A stretch of 64,000 nt of DNA, taken from NCBI GenBank assembly GCA_902728285.1, contig CACVBU010001135.1, positions 439,154-503,153 of the forward strand. Reading direction: 5' to 3'. Positions 22,484 through 34,888 of this stretch are shown here, piece by piece; the first letter of the stretch is position 1; each line of letters opens with the position of its first letter. The position numbers and the translations under genes were made by a program. A model generated the notes under the pieces. That model ran no database searches and had not been told where the DNA came from. It saw nothing but the letters and a program-made list of their open reading frames with translations. The stretch is from Clytia hemisphaerica (lineage: Eukaryota > Cnidaria > Hydrozoa > Leptothecata > Clytiidae).

Positions 22484-22792
22484 TTGCCGTATTCTTCGTA
22501 TAAGACCCAGTTTGCATTCAGTTACAGTCGCTTCACACTCGATAGCATTCAGTTAACATTTGTTTATGGCCGGTTCACACTCGCTTCTAGTCGGTTCACA
22601 CTCACTTCTACTCGGTTCACACTCGCTTCTAGTCGGTTCACACTCACTTCTACTCGGTTCACACTCGCTTCTAGTCGGTTCACACTCACTTCTACTCGGT
22701 TCACACTCACTTCTACTCGGTTCACACTCGCTTCTAGCCGTTTCTATATCTTTAACGTTATAGAGTTTACGCGAGAAAACATGAGGAAGTAA
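22484..22792 (+). repeat. 21-bp minisatellite (alternating 42-bp dimer) upstream of the MULE-like gene
   Basis: Units of 21 bp, CGGTTCACACTCGCTTCTAG and CGGTTCACACTCACTTCTAC (each plus T), mostly alternate across about 22570-22740. Because 21 is a multiple of three, the array keeps an open frame (RFTLASSRFTLTST), but I see no evidence that it is translated. The array starts about 200 bp upstream of the ATG at 22365, in the promoter side of the minus-strand gene. Confidence 0.75.
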
Positions 22793-22819
22793 GAAAACAA
22801 TTTCTTCTTTATAAAAAAT

Positions 22820-22880
22820 AGACTCTTCCAGACGGACGGACAGACAAAGGTTAATTTATAGGACCTCCAGGTAGGTCAAA
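22820..22880. repeat. GACGGACGGACAGAC tip of a repeat family
   Basis: A GACGGACGGACAGAC run is followed by GGTTAATTTATAGGACCTCC and GGTAGGTC. The same arrangement closes the repeat at 24600-24690. Confidence 0.5.
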
Positions 22881-23578
22881 AAAACACAATCGAAAACCGA
22901 ACCGGAGTTTCTTTTTAATTTTATTACAGTAACATGATGGAATATGTTTCAGTTGAGAATCTTGAATATTTTGAATATCTTATAAGAATAATGTTTTATA
23001 TTTGTTGTTTGTTTTTTACGTGTTTTATGTCGGTGATTACCAGTTTCACCTTTTGTGAAATATAATAAGCAAGTGGATTTGAAAAAAAAGGACAATTTCC
23101 GAGTAAAAGAAGTATTAAAGAAAATTTAACCACAAAAGGTTTTAACTTTTGTCCTGAGAAAATTTTGCTATAATACATTTCTTTCTTTTTTTCTGTTTGA
23201 AAAGTTATATCTATTATTAGAAATTAGGGCTTTAAAAATAAGAAAATAATCATTGAGCGGGGTTTTCAATAGAATTGGATGGGGATAAACCTAGAGAGGG
23301 CTTACAATTTTTATTGGGGATTTGCATTTTCTCAATGGGAATAAATATAGCCCATTTTTACTGCCGTGAAATCTTTTTCACCGGGCGTGGGTTCCAGTGG
23401 GGATGTCATCATTTTTTGACAAAAGACTTTTTATAACAAATCTATTTCATAAAAATACGAAAATACAAAAAGAAAAAATCTCCTCCTTATTCATTTAAAA
23501 CTTCCTTTATATGTTTAAGATAAAACTTCCTTTATATGTTTAAGATAAAAGACTATTATTAACAAGTGATACTTTTAT
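22881..23578. other. no supported gene
   Basis: AT-rich. A short exact duplication, AAAACTTCCTTTATATGTTT, occurs at about 23498 and 23523. Confidence 0.4.
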
Positions 23579-24689
23579 GGACCTACCTGGTTATGCATTT
23601 AACACATATATAATTGATATCTACGTGAGCATGACCGTTAAACAATCATTCAGAACACTTAAATAGTGACGATATATTAAGATTAGTCGTTTGTTTCTTA
23701 TAAAAAAACGTTTATAAACCAAAATTTCATGCTCTTGAAATATTTTTTTCATATTCAAGACTTCGTGAGCAGAAAAAACATCTATCTCATCAAAAAATTT
23801 AGTAATTTGGCTAAGAACATTGATGTATGCTTATTAATAGTGATTCTTATAGATAAAGATGCGTTTTTTTGAGTTGAAAAATTCTTTTTTAACAAAAAAT
23901 CTGCTTGAGCCATCTTTTACCTACTTTCATGCAAAATAATCTGAAAAAAAACAATGATCCAGTATTTCACAAAGTCCAAAAACCCGTTTTTAGCCGTTTT
24001 TTAGCCCAAATTTGCCCAAAAATATTGTTTCTCGAAAATCGGGCTCCGTCACATTCGAGGGTTTATAGTTATGCATCTTTGTGCAAAAAATCATAAAGAA
24101 TGAAAGAGCCAATCTTGAGAAAAGCTAATACCTAAGTAATTGATAATGTGCTTATAAAATAATATCGAATTTGGCCAGTTTCTCTATAAAAACACGCCAA
24201 ACAACCAAAATTTCATGTCTAAACACACACATTCTTCAAAAGTAAGCCCTCATGAGCAAATAAAACATCTATCTCATAAAAAATTGAGTAATTTGACTAA
24301 GAACATTGATCTATGCTTATTAATAGTGATTCTTATAGATAAACATACGTTTTTTGAGCCAACAAATTTTTTTTGCAAAAATCTGCTTGAGCCATCTTTT
24401 ACCTATGATGGTACCCTACTTTCATGTAAAAATTCAGAAAAAATTAAAGATCCATTTTTTCACAAAGTCCAAAAAACCCGTTTTTTAGCCGTTTTTTGGC
24501 CCAAATTTACACCCCTAAAATCGGGCTCTGTCACATTTTGGCCACCACCATTCTGCACCCTTGTACCAAAAATCAAAAGATTCCTATGATTCAATCCTGA
24601 GAAAAGTTGGTAACAGACGAACGGACGGACGGACGGACGGACGAACACAGGTTAATTTATAGGACCTCCACCCCACCGGGGTAGGTCCA
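23579..24689. repeat. interspersed repeat with internal duplication and GGACCTACC ends
   Basis: The ends look inverted: GGACCTACCTGG near 23580 and CCGGGGTAGGTCC near 24676-24688. Two related halves (about 23780-24100 and 24255-24600) share long phrases such as AACATCTATCTCATAAAAAA, ACATTGAT and TGCTTATTAATAGTGATTCT. A GACGGACGGACGGAC run lies at about 24618-24645. No coding function. Probably a non-autonomous DNA element; TSD not found. Confidence 0.5.
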
Positions 24690-24839
24690 AAAAAGAGGGA
24701 GTGTGAACGAAACAAACGACAATTTTTATCGTTTTTGTGTTTTGACCAATCAGAATGAACTTCAAGTGAACCGAAACTTGCGTTAATTTTTTGAACGCGC
24801 CCTTTCCCTAAGCCAGTATTCTAAGGCATATCTGAAAAC

Positions 24840-25330
24840 CAGGGCCGGGACCCTCAAGTGGGACTCTAAAGTGGGACCATAAAATTCGGCAAACCGGGAC
24901 CCTGAAGTGGGACTAATTCAGACATAGTAGAAATAAAACAAAAAGTAATGGAGGGAACAAATTTTAGTTTATACAAACTAATATTATCCCGTAACAATTA
25001 TCGTATTACCATATAACGCCTATACTACTGTATTACACGCATTATAAACGACTCCAGTCTATGGGACTCGGGACTCTGAATGAATTAGGCAAACTGGCAC
25101 CCTGAAGTGGGACTCTGAATTAGGCAAACCGGGACTCTGAAGTGGGATCCTAAATTCGGCAAACCAGGACCCTGAACTGGGACTCTTGAAATTCGGCAAA
25201 ACAGGACTCTAAGGTGGGAACCTAAATTCGGCAAACCGGAACCCTGAAGTAGTGGGAGTCCCACCCTAGGGTCCTGGGTCCCAGTTTAGTTTGCCGAATC
25301 TTAGGATCCCCCCTCAGGGTCCTACTTGCT
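24840..25330. repeat. minisatellite of about 35-40 bp units with an inverted end
   Basis: The phrase CGGCAAACCGGGACCCTGAA + GTGGGACTCTAAATT recurs six or more times with variation, interrupted at 24920-25055 by unique DNA. At 25255-25325 the units flip (GGGTCCTGGGTCCCAG...TTTGCCGAATCTTAGGATCC), so the block ends in an inverted repeat. Confidence 0.7.
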
Positions 25331-25479
25331 GTATTCCAAGGCAAACTTCAAAATCCGTAAATATAAAACAATTTTTATAGCGTCGATAACGTCTTAGCCT
25401 TGTGAATACGGACTTAGTTGACTAGGCTAATCACATATTTGTTTACTCGGCGTTTTTCGTACCTTTAATATTTTTAAGC

Positions 25480-25745
25480 AATTTGATGTACCTTAAGTGT
25501 ATTAATTTTGACGTGTACTTAATTTGGCGGTTGGCCAAAAGGTAACTTTTGACGAGTATTTAATTTGGCGAAATTGGGAAATTTTAGGTACTTGGAAATC
25601 AAAAATTTTAATGGTTTTAACTTAACAATGCTGATTTTCGATAGAATTTCTATCCTAAAAAGATTTGGCGGGTATTTAATTTGGCAGATTTTGCCAAATC
25701 CGCCAAATTTAATCCCCGCTAAAATACACTTACACAGGTATAAAT
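25480..25745. repeat. inverted-repeat block of ATTTGGCG phrases
   Basis: TTTAATTTGGCGG and TATTTAATTTGGCAGATTTT run into TGCCAAATCCGCCAAATTTA. Open frames on both strands are mirror images of this palindromic structure and not genes. Confidence 0.5.
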
Positions 25746-28018
25746 ACAGGTATTTTGTTATTTGTTTAGCTTTCCGAGCTTCTTGTCTGGTCTGGTCTTT
25801 CCGATTTATGACAATATCGATAGTAAATATGACGTCATAATTGAGGTTTTTTAGAGTTATAAGCACGCTTTGTCGTCGTTAACAAAAGAAGTGCGTTTTT
25901 TCACCGGACGGGGTTTGATATCATTTTGCTGTAATTTTAGTCAAAATGCTCCATAAATTGGAATTTTATTCAAACAGTAAAGGCTTCCACGAATGCCCAT
26001 TTCCCGTGGAAATTGACGAAAGATTTTTAGTTCGCAAACTAAATGGTCAATTCGGTCCTGCTTTACAGTTAGAGGTATTCTTGGGCATCTTGAAAGGAAT
26101 GCTACCGTTGTTTTATATAACACTCCATATATGAACATGCTTTGGTTAGTATCTACCCTTTAATTTCTAAAAGTTTCCCATAAACTATTCCTGTCTCTTT
26201 AATAAGAACAATTTAACAAGAACTTTGCCTTAAAGCTTCTACTTTAGTTACTGTAGGGAAAAACTTTTCCGAATGAGCAAATTCGCAAAGATAGCTTCAA
26301 TAAATTCTGTTGATAAATCGCGATTCTTCGACTTTTGATTGCTTTTATACCAGATTTTTATTAACTTTTTTGAGACAGGAGGCTAAAACCGGACTTTTTT
26401 ACATTCATCGAGCTAAAAAACTACCTAAAATAATTTCTTAATTAAAAAAAAAAGTCTTTAAGCTCAAAAGTAGTATTTTTCGGAATTAACTTTCACGAAT
26501 TTACCTGAAATTCGCAAAAATCGCGAAATTTTTTTCCTGTTAAATATTGTATTTTATTTTACCATGTAATATATATGGTCATTACATTATAATACATTAT
26601 ATTTTGGTTTTTGTATCATTATTATCATGTAAAGTTTGCGGTGCCCAGAGAGCTCCAGCCTCTATTTGTTCCCAAGTTATTTTTTGTCTCTGAGGGTTCG
26701 AAATATAGAGATTTAACTGCATTTACTTTTTAGTGAAATTCATGGAAATCTGATTGCCGACAGAAGAGGGAGATATAGACAAGGAGGTGGTATAAATGTC
26801 CCAATCAAAGTAACTTTCATGATGGTCAACCGGAACCAAGCTGACCAAGAAGTTCAGAACTTGCGGAGAAACGGATAAAGGGTTGCGTTAAGTCAATGGT
26901 AGTGTTTGTATTTTTTTATCTTATTATTTAGAATATACTTATTTTAATGGGTTATAGTGGTCACTTGCTATTTATCAATAAAGTGCTTATCCCGGCTCAT
27001 CCTATCTCTATGAGTACCGTCGAAGGACAAAACATTCCCAGTTTGAAATGAAAAAATTCCGAAGCTAAGATAAGCCAAGCTGGCAACTAGCATAAAATTC
27101 CGACCCTGTGAAAAAAGGCCGAAAAACAATGTTATTTTCATTCTTATGGTACATAGTGCCAACCTGGTTCGTTTTTCAACATATCGGATTTTTGCATTTT
27201 CCGGGCCATTTTAACATTTGAATGTTTGGCCGAAACTGGGAATGTTTTTTCCATCGACGGAATGAAATTGCAAGAATCTGTTTTGATGATAATTACCAAG
27301 CCTGTTTTTTTGTCACAATTTAACAAGCCTATTTAGGCATACCTTTGATGTTTTTTGTTTTCCTAACTTTTCATTCTTTTAAAGAAATATGAAATATAAT
27401 GGATGAAATATATAACTGCATTTCTAAAGAATTACGGGAGAATGGTTTTAACAATACTTTAAGAATAGAATATGAGGAAAATGGGATCAAAATTTCATGC
27501 AGCTGCATGAAGCATCAGTGGACAACCAGACAGACGTAAACTTGACGAAATTAAAGCGACACTCAAACAAGGATACGCATAAGGCGAAATCTGGATGGTA
27601 TCTATCCAACGATTTCAAAGTCGTATCTGTCCACAAAGGTATTTGCTCTGATTTTTTCCGTTGCATGGTTCCCATTCTTGACAATCAACGAAAAATGTGG
27701 TCAAAATTTAAGTGAGGACGATGATCGTTGCTTTTCAAACCGGGGACGATGTTTTGACAGATTTTTCAGTGAGTAGAGGCTCCCAATAAAGGGTCTTTAT
27801 AATAGGGGTGTATTGACCCAACTTCCTGTATGTATTGATCCCAGTCGCCTTATATGGCTTATATTTATCAAAAAACTTTCAATAGGGACCAAAGATATTC
27901 GTCTCTTATTCGGAACAAGAAAAAGGAAAATTCCACAAAACAAAGAGCAAACAAATCACAAAGAAGTTTATAATGCAATTTCTAACGAAAAGGTAATTTT
28001 TCTCCTTAAATTGGTGTC

Positions 28019-28466
28019 AGGAAAATTGCCCCCCCCCCCTCGGAAAATTTGACCAACATTGAGATTCAATGCCAGAAAACTTATGCTGTCAATAAAAAAC
28101 GCTATAGGAAACTTGCTGTGATCAAACCAAAATTAATCTGACAATTAATCTTTGAAAATACGAGGTGTCAAGGCTCAGATATGAACACTTAAATCTTCTT
28201 TAATTCATGACAAAGGCACGTCTAGTTTTTATTGTCATATCGGTCTGGCTATTTGTCATGCTTATGAGCGTTATGCCTGAAAGAATCTTAAAAATTAACA
28301 CTCACACCTTTCTAGAGGCAACAGTTAGGTGCAATAACGTTTGAAGGTGCTAAGTAAATCATCATATGTATAGTATAAACTTTTTAGATAATATAGAATC
28401 TCAATGTTGGTTAAATTTAATGGGGGCAATTTTCCTGGGGGCAATTTTCTCGGGGGCAATTTTCCT
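28019..28466. mobile_element. inverted-repeat element inside the transposase-like gene
   Basis: Tips AGGAAAATTGCC (28019) and GGCAATTTTCCT (ending 28466) enclose inner inverted arms (CCAACATTGAGATTC near 28051 and GAATCTCAATGTTGG near 28396). The right end carries three tandem copies of GGGGGCAATTTTCC. No TSD identified. Confidence 0.6.
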
Positions 28467-28540
28467 AAAACCCCTTAAATCATTGATCATGTTTCATCAA
28501 AAACTCTACTCTTCTAATCTACTTTAGAGCACTTACGAAT

Positions 28541-28833
28541 TAGCCTATTTCATAGAATTCGTGTATCTGCTACATGCTCTTTTCTATTCAATTTACAGGG
28601 GGGAAATGCACAAATCTGTGCATATTTCCCTCAATAAAAATGTTGAAAAAAAACTAACTTTTGTAATCATCCCAAATGACTTGGGAATTTAAGAACTGTT
28701 TTCTATTGTCGATGTCTTTGTTAAATTTATATCTCAATTCGCAAAAGAGCGATTTACAATAAAAATTTGATTACTGCAGTGAATTAGAAAAAAATCATGT
28801 ACTGAAAACACGAATCCTATGAAATAGGCTAAT
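28541..28833. mobile_element. inverted-repeat element with 25-bp tips
   Basis: TTAGCCTATTTCATAG... at 28541-28565 pairs with ...CTATGAAATAGGCTAA at 28809-28832, 24 of 25 positions matching. An internal hairpin lies at about 28600-28640 (GGGAAATGCACA / TGTGCATATTTCCC). TA may be the target duplication. Confidence 0.65.
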
Positions 28834-31800
28834 CGTTTGTGGTTATTCTCAAATATTATGACCTTGGATGCGCAAAATTTCAAAGCAAATTTTGCATTTT
28901 TTACTTCCTAGATTTTAACCCGAGTAAGAGTACTTAAAAGATGGTATCATAACTTTTGATTTTTCAGATATCGCTCGACGAAACAAGTATTATTGCAACA
29001 CTGCGAGTCCGAAATAACACAATATATGGGCTTGCAACATCCGAACTTCCAGTGGTGGCAACCGCCGAAGAAATTACTGGAAAAAGACCATGAAACAGCA
29101 AAGCTTGCAAACCTTCTTTTACTTGTACCACTAGTTTAACACGCTCCTTCTTTCGTTATCGCAATAAAACCAGTGATTAAGAGTGAAACATGTAAAGGTG
29201 TCAAGGAGTGGTTTTTGAAATGTAAGACGTTGGGTGCCAAAAAACATATGAAAGTCATCGGCCTCGCAGCTGATGGAGATTCGAAGGTGAGGAAGTTCTA
29301 CAACGGCTTCTTCGTGGTGAATCGGAAGTTGAAATCAAAGACCGGACCTATGTTAAAAGTTGATGGCCTGCTGTTTGGGTGCATTGTCAAAAGAGTCGGC
29401 AATTGCATTATACCTATGTTATTTTTCCCGGACTGGAAGCACTTAGTAAAGAAGTGGAGAAATCAGCTGTTAAATGTCAAGCGCTTACTTTTCTTGGGTC
29501 AAGATATTGTTATGCTAGAGCACCTGTTGGAAGGATATTCAAGGTAAATATGTTTTGTTCTATTATAAGCCGGATGGGTATTTTTTATTTAAAGGTCTTA
29601 AACGAAATGCCAACTTGACAAAGAAACAGAAAAAGATTTCTTGTTTGCGTGCTTTTAAATCATTTAATTTTGTTTTCCTTAGTTTCAAAATGGGCCATAA
29701 CCTTTCAAAGACTGATGTATTCGTAAGGGACAAACAAACGTAGATGCCGCGATGCGTATTCTGGATCCCGAAGTCAGGGCATGTTTGCGCACTATACCAA
29801 AGACGACGTCCACGTGTGCTTATCTTAAAATTAGAGAATCTATCAAAGATGCATTTACATCGAAAACCACTTCCATTCGTGAACGGGCGAAATTAGCGTG
29901 GCTACCTGTGTTGTTTGTCAGGTACCTAAAAATTCACTATTTTGAACTTGTCCATAAAATACCATACTCTTATCTCAATGAGAGCTTTGTAGCCAATGGG
30001 GATTAAATGAAGGAGCTTTATGTGGGCGTGAAGAACTTATAAACATTTATGAAGATGTAATTTTTGTTTTTCAGATTTAGTAGGGTTGAAAATTAATCCT
30101 TAACGGAAAGAAATTAGTGTCTGTCCACTTCTACATTCTAGATTTTGGAAATCGTGGATTCAAATCAAGGGGTTATCATTGGATCAAAACTTCATCAGCA
30201 ATCAGACCTTTCAAGATCTGATTCTAGCAGGCCACACTGTCATATTGTCGATGCTGGCATATTCAACCCATTTAAAAGGGCAATCTTCATGCCATGAACC
30301 CCATGGGGGGTACCTATTTTCTTAGGGGGTACCTAAACCCCTGGTGCCCATGCCGTGCTTTCCAGCCATGGACATTTGGGTCAGATGTCTGTGAAAGATT
30401 TTTCGCTAAACTCCGCGGTTTTGTTCAGGGAAAGCAAAATTTAACATTCCTGGATATGTTAGATTTCTCTAAAAGGTAATAACAAAGTTTTAATTTATAA
30501 GAAATTACACTAAACTTTTTTGTGAAAAGGTTTGTTAAACCTGAGAAAGGTTTTTCCTATATCATACATACGACTACTTTTCTAGTAAAAATTACAAAAA
30601 TTGGTCTCTTCACAGATTAACAAGCAAGTTTGGTTTCGAAATATTTAACACAAGGAAATCGAGAAAGGGCCATAATTAAGGCTAAAAATTGCTTTTAATT
30701 TAAATCCCTCTCCAAATCTTTTTAAGGCTTCAGAGGTTGGCAGAATTGGAAAAACACGACTTAAAGACCAATTCATTCTCGACTTTAAATGATGAAAACT
30801 TTGTCACAGCGGAAATTCGAATCGGAATGAAAGATGCAGAAGTTCAGTGTATTGTCCTTCTCAAAGAGCTGAAAATGATTGAAGATCTTGAAAAAAGGTA
30901 TTTTTTCTGTCATGTTAATATCATCAAATCCAATTAGTTAATCAATAAAAGAAAAAAGCAATCGAAATGTAAAATTATCATATATTTTTGTTTTTTTTCT
31001 CTATTTCGAATCAGGGGGAGGCAAATTATGTTGCCCTTTCTTATGGACTGTACACAATTCTCGCTATTTTATATCCAAAATATATTATTTCTTCATTGAC
31101 AGGCAATGTTATCTATACACTGAATGGAGATATCGCGATAAAGAACATCGACTACTGGGGTTGGAGTGAGAACTGGGACTCAAGTACGCATTCGATAAAT
31201 GAAGTTAATGTGATTGATTTGGAATCCATGACAGTGTCTGAAAAGACGGCAATTGATGACGCCATTGATGAGGCACAATCGGAAAACGCAACACAGGAAA
31301 TTGAAAACATCCTCCCATCTATGATTATGCGAAAACAAAAAGAATCTGCAACTGTCACAATTGATTTAAACAAATGTGGCTTTCATCACTTTGGAAAATG
31401 CGACAATGACGATGGAATGATAATGTGCAAAATATGCCAGCAATGGTTTCACATACTTTGTGTTGGTTTGAAATTCAAAAATAAAACAAGATATGTAAGT
31501 GACTATTCAGTAATATTTCAACAAATTTGTTATTCGACCGTGTGGTTGCCGCACAAAAATCATCGTTGTGAAAAGATATATATTGAAAATTGCTCTTAAT
31601 AGGAAGATTGGCGTAAATTTTTTTTTAAAAAAGCGGCTTCAACCCCCCCCCAGATTTTAGAGAGTTATAATGAGTAGGGAAGACTTGTTCTTTGTATTAC
31701 AATAAGCAGTCGGACGCCACCCGTACAACATAACTAATTATTTAGCTTTTTTTCAGAGAATTCGTTGATCATTTTTCGATATCTCAACAATACACATAAA

Positions 31801-32611
31801 AAATACTTTGTTTTATCAGGTACCTGTTTACGTGCCCGTTCCATAAAGATCAAGTGAAAGATGTGAATTTCAGAAGTAAAATCGAGAAGTCAAAGCTACA
31901 AGTAAAGTCTGTGGTGAATGAAGAGTTGAGTGTAATGGAATCTCAAAAGCAATCAAGCGGCAAAGCAAATAAATACAGCACCAACACAAACAAACTGTAC
32001 GTCTATTACGAAGGAAATGTATACCATTTTCACGTTTTCTCTCCATAGCGATGGGAAAAGTGTATTCACCCTCTGCATCTCGAAGCGAAAGGTGGAAGTC
32101 GTCTAACAAAAATGATTTTTTTAGCCGGTTACCACTACCATCAGATCCAAATGGCTTACACCAATACGATCATGGTCTATTCAAAAACAAAAAGTCTGTT
32201 GTTGTTGGTCGTATTGTTAGAATTTTGAGACATGTCGGAAAGTTTTCTACATTCTGTGAGCTGTCTACTAAAGAAGCTGACGAAAACGTTGCATATAGTT
32301 TTTTCATTGACACTGCTCCATCATCTAAGTGCAATGTCATTCTTGTTGATAGTTGTTTCTGCAAAGTTGAATGTAGTGATGAATTTGAAAGACAGAAGAA
32401 GAAATTCAGTAAAAAAGCAAAAACAGAACATTTATTTAAGCTGGCATGTAAAAATTAGTTTTCGATTTGTATAAAGAAAAATATTGATGGTTAGGGCATT
32501 TCCAAAACATGTTTCGATTGACACGCATCTCTTCCAAACTTTTAAATATAGCTCGAAAGGTTACATTTGCAATTGGAAAAAATGAGTATTAGGATGTGGA
32601 CTCAAAAAACC

Positions 32612-33045
32612 AAGGGAAGCCCGGGGGGGGGGCACTCGATTTCAAAACGACGGTATGTGCCGCGCAAAATCTGCTTTTCAAAATCGTAACCTTACAGTGC
32701 ATTTTCTCTTGATTTACCCAACACTTATAGTGCACTATATTTCTCAGCTGTAAATCTGCGTGAAGAGAAGGAGCTTGGGAAATTTTCTCTTTCAAAGAAA
32801 AGCTGAGAAAATTATTCTTGTCAGCTGTAATTATCAGACAATAGAAACTTTTTCAAACAAACAAGAAGTAAAAACCTTTCTTTTTAACAATTATTTTGAA
32901 TTTGTTTTAAAATTCCACCCTTGCAGTGCAATCTCACAGAAACACACCCTTACAGTGCATTTTGGGATGCAGAAAAACTACCTTAAGCGCGGCACATGAC
33001 GTAGGCCAGATCATATGAGTGACCCCCCCCCCACGGGAAGGGAAG
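32612..33045. mobile_element. hAT-like MITE, copy D, with 8-bp target duplication
   Basis: The element (32620-33037) runs from CCCGGGGGGGGGGCACTC to GAGTGACCCCCCCCCCACGGG. The direct repeats AAGGGAAG lie at 32612-32619 and 33038-33045. The phrase CCCTTACAGTGCA or its equivalent recurs inside on both sides. It lies just downstream of the PHD-containing gene. Confidence 0.75.
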
Positions 33046-33470
33046 TAATGCGCATCAAGCAAAGATATATTGAACATGTCTTAAGTGTCCCCATGGAAGA
33101 AAAACAATCTTGCTGTCTCTTTATTCTTATCGTAGTTTTTTTAATTTAACGATTTAACACATACGTTATTTTTGGTAAAAAATCCTATATAGCCTACAAA
33201 CTTTTCCGAGATGGTAAAAATATTTGACCCTACACATGTGCTTTATTGATATTTTACTCTCTACTTTTAATTTCAAAAACTTGTTCTATGAATGGTAACT
33301 TTCCCCGGAAAATTTTATTTGTTCTTTTCTTGCCAGACCCCTAAATAAATCTGTTCTTGAAGAAATTAAGATTCCTGGAAATCTACATATTTTCTGAGTT
33401 TAAATCATAACTCCTGGAATAGTTCATCCTGTTCTTATGTTCTTCAATTGAGTCCCGAGATGCTTCTAGA
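33046..33470. other. no supported gene
   Basis: AT-rich DNA between two MITE copies, with no exon recognised. Confidence 0.4.
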
Positions 33471-33475
33471 AAAAC

Positions 33476-33786
33476 ACCCGGGGGGGGGGTACTAAGGTTG
33501 CGAGCTGATGGGTATGTGCCGCCCGACTTTCGACCCTCGTACCCTTAGCGGGACTAAAAATTAGGAAACATTTGGAATAATTTGTCAATTTTACGACTCT
33601 TATTGGGACTAATTTGACCAAATTTTGTTCTTTCAAGGAGTCAAAAAGGTGATATTTCCCGATTTTTCCGACCCTTAGCGGGACTAAAAGTTAATTTTGT
33701 GATTTTTCCAAGCCTTACAGGGATTTTCATATCCCCAAAAAGGCACCCTTAAGGGTGGCACATACCCGACCGACCGACCGACCGAA
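33476..33786. mobile_element. hAT-like MITE, copy C, right end lost to an ACCG repeat
   Basis: The left end CCCGGGGGGGGGGTACTAAG and interior phrases ACCCTTAGCGGGACT match the family. Where the right tip should be, the sequence runs into ACCGACCGACCGACCG (about 33768-33785), so no TSD can be read. Confidence 0.6.
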
Positions 33787-34445
33787 AAAGTAAACTTTTT
33801 CTAATCTGTGACACATTTTTGTTCCTTGTGTTTTGTTTATATCGGGAATCCGCCATTTTTCTTTAAATCCGTTCACTTAGCAACGTGATAGACCGCATAT
33901 TTTATAGCCCGGGCTTTTACGGAAGATAGCTTAGAAACTCAACAAGGCGATATCTCGAGATTGGAAAGGAGTTAAGAGATGGTTGACCCCTCATTGGATC
34001 GGGAATTTAATAGAGAATAAGCTGGGAAAGGTAAGAGTGGGTATAAAGAGACTTTCGAAAATAAATATATTCGGGCATCTTTGGCCCGATGACGTCATCA
34101 GAACCTAAAAAATAGAATATCTAAAGTTTGAGAAGGATTTAAGCAATGGTTGACCCCTCATATTGTATCGGAAATCATCGAGAGAATCTTTTCGGTAAAT
34201 GACAAATTAATTTCAGTCAAGCAAAACATTTATTACCCTTTCAATGACGTCATTTAGGACCCAAATGACGTCATAAAACATTAAATTTACGATTTTTCGA
34301 GTTTTGATTAAGGTCTTCATTTCTTGAGTGACAATTTTTGTTATTTGGGATTAAATCAGTCAAAAGTTTCCACTTTACCATCCAAAGGGCTTTTGATGTG
34401 TTCAACAACACTCTACTCGGCGGGTGCGACGCCGGGTGACGGCTA
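33787..34445. repeat. diverged repeat with TGACGTCA palindromes
   Basis: GGTTGACCCCTCATTGGAT-like text occurs at about 33980 and again near 34145. GATGACGTCATCA, AATGACGTCATTT and AATGACGTCATAA recur. The end reads GGGTGACGGCTAGTT. No coding potential. Confidence 0.4.
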
Positions 34446-34888
34446 GTTAGTACTATTTGTACAGAGTAGCAGAAGTATTAGGAGCTGTGTATAGCTTCTT
34501 AACAGGGTGTCCCATAAAAAATTCCCCAGAATAGTCAATAGATTCTTTTCTTTTTAAAGATATAGAAGTTAGAATTTTAAGTGTGCCCAAAAATATTGAA
34601 ATCGCAAAGATTCTCTCAGGTATCCCACTTGACTAAACATGATTTTATAAGCACAATGCTTCATCATTCCAAACGCTGACAGTTTCTTGTAATTCAATTG
34701 AAATGAGAGAAAAAGTGAAGTCTTACAGGTTGAACAAAGTCTCCAAGTTCTTCTTGTAAAGCATCTGCCAATGGATCTTTTGTCTTTCCCTATAATTTGG
34801 ATTTGACATGACGAACCTGCCGCACGCAAGAAAAAAATTCGCGATTCGCGAAAATTTATAACACGCAACTTATTTCCAATATTGTTTA

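Larger units (their letters stand above)
25946..32458 (+). pseudogene. decayed multi-exon transposase-like gene followed by a PHD-like finger
   Basis: Exon-like pieces in order: 25946-26074 (MLHKLEFYSNSKGFHECPFP, ends at GTATTC), about 26736-26880 (DRRGRYRQGGGINV), 27399-27650 in two frames, about 28967-29092 (ISLDETSIIATLRVRNNTIY), about 29170-29544 (MKVIGLAADGDSKVRKFYNG, WRNQLL), about 29690-29921 (DPEVRACLRTIPKTTSTCAY), about 30142-30477 (FGSDVCERFFAKLRGFV), about 30727-30897, 31012-31497 and about 31831-32458. Together they have the layout of a large DDE-type transposon protein. I recognise the type but cannot name the superfamily. The 31-kb exon holds a PHD-like start, CDNDDGMIMCKICQQWFH, that may be completed by TCPFH at 31840. 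In-frame stops and frameshifts (about 27500, 29090, 29739, 32045) argue against a working gene. No start-to-end splice model keeps phase. Confidence 0.5.

Noticed and set aside
22484..22792. 102-residue repetitive protein RFTLASSRFTLTST
   Set aside because: The frame stays open only because the minisatellite unit is 21 bp; no splice or start context.
25519..25866. Overlapping ORFs of similar length on both strands
   Set aside because: They arise from the palindromic ATTTGGCG repeat block.
30294..30340. GGGGGGTACCT...AGGGGGTACCT as another MITE tip
   Set aside because: Both copies are direct and short and lie inside an exon-like piece; no TSD or inverted partner.
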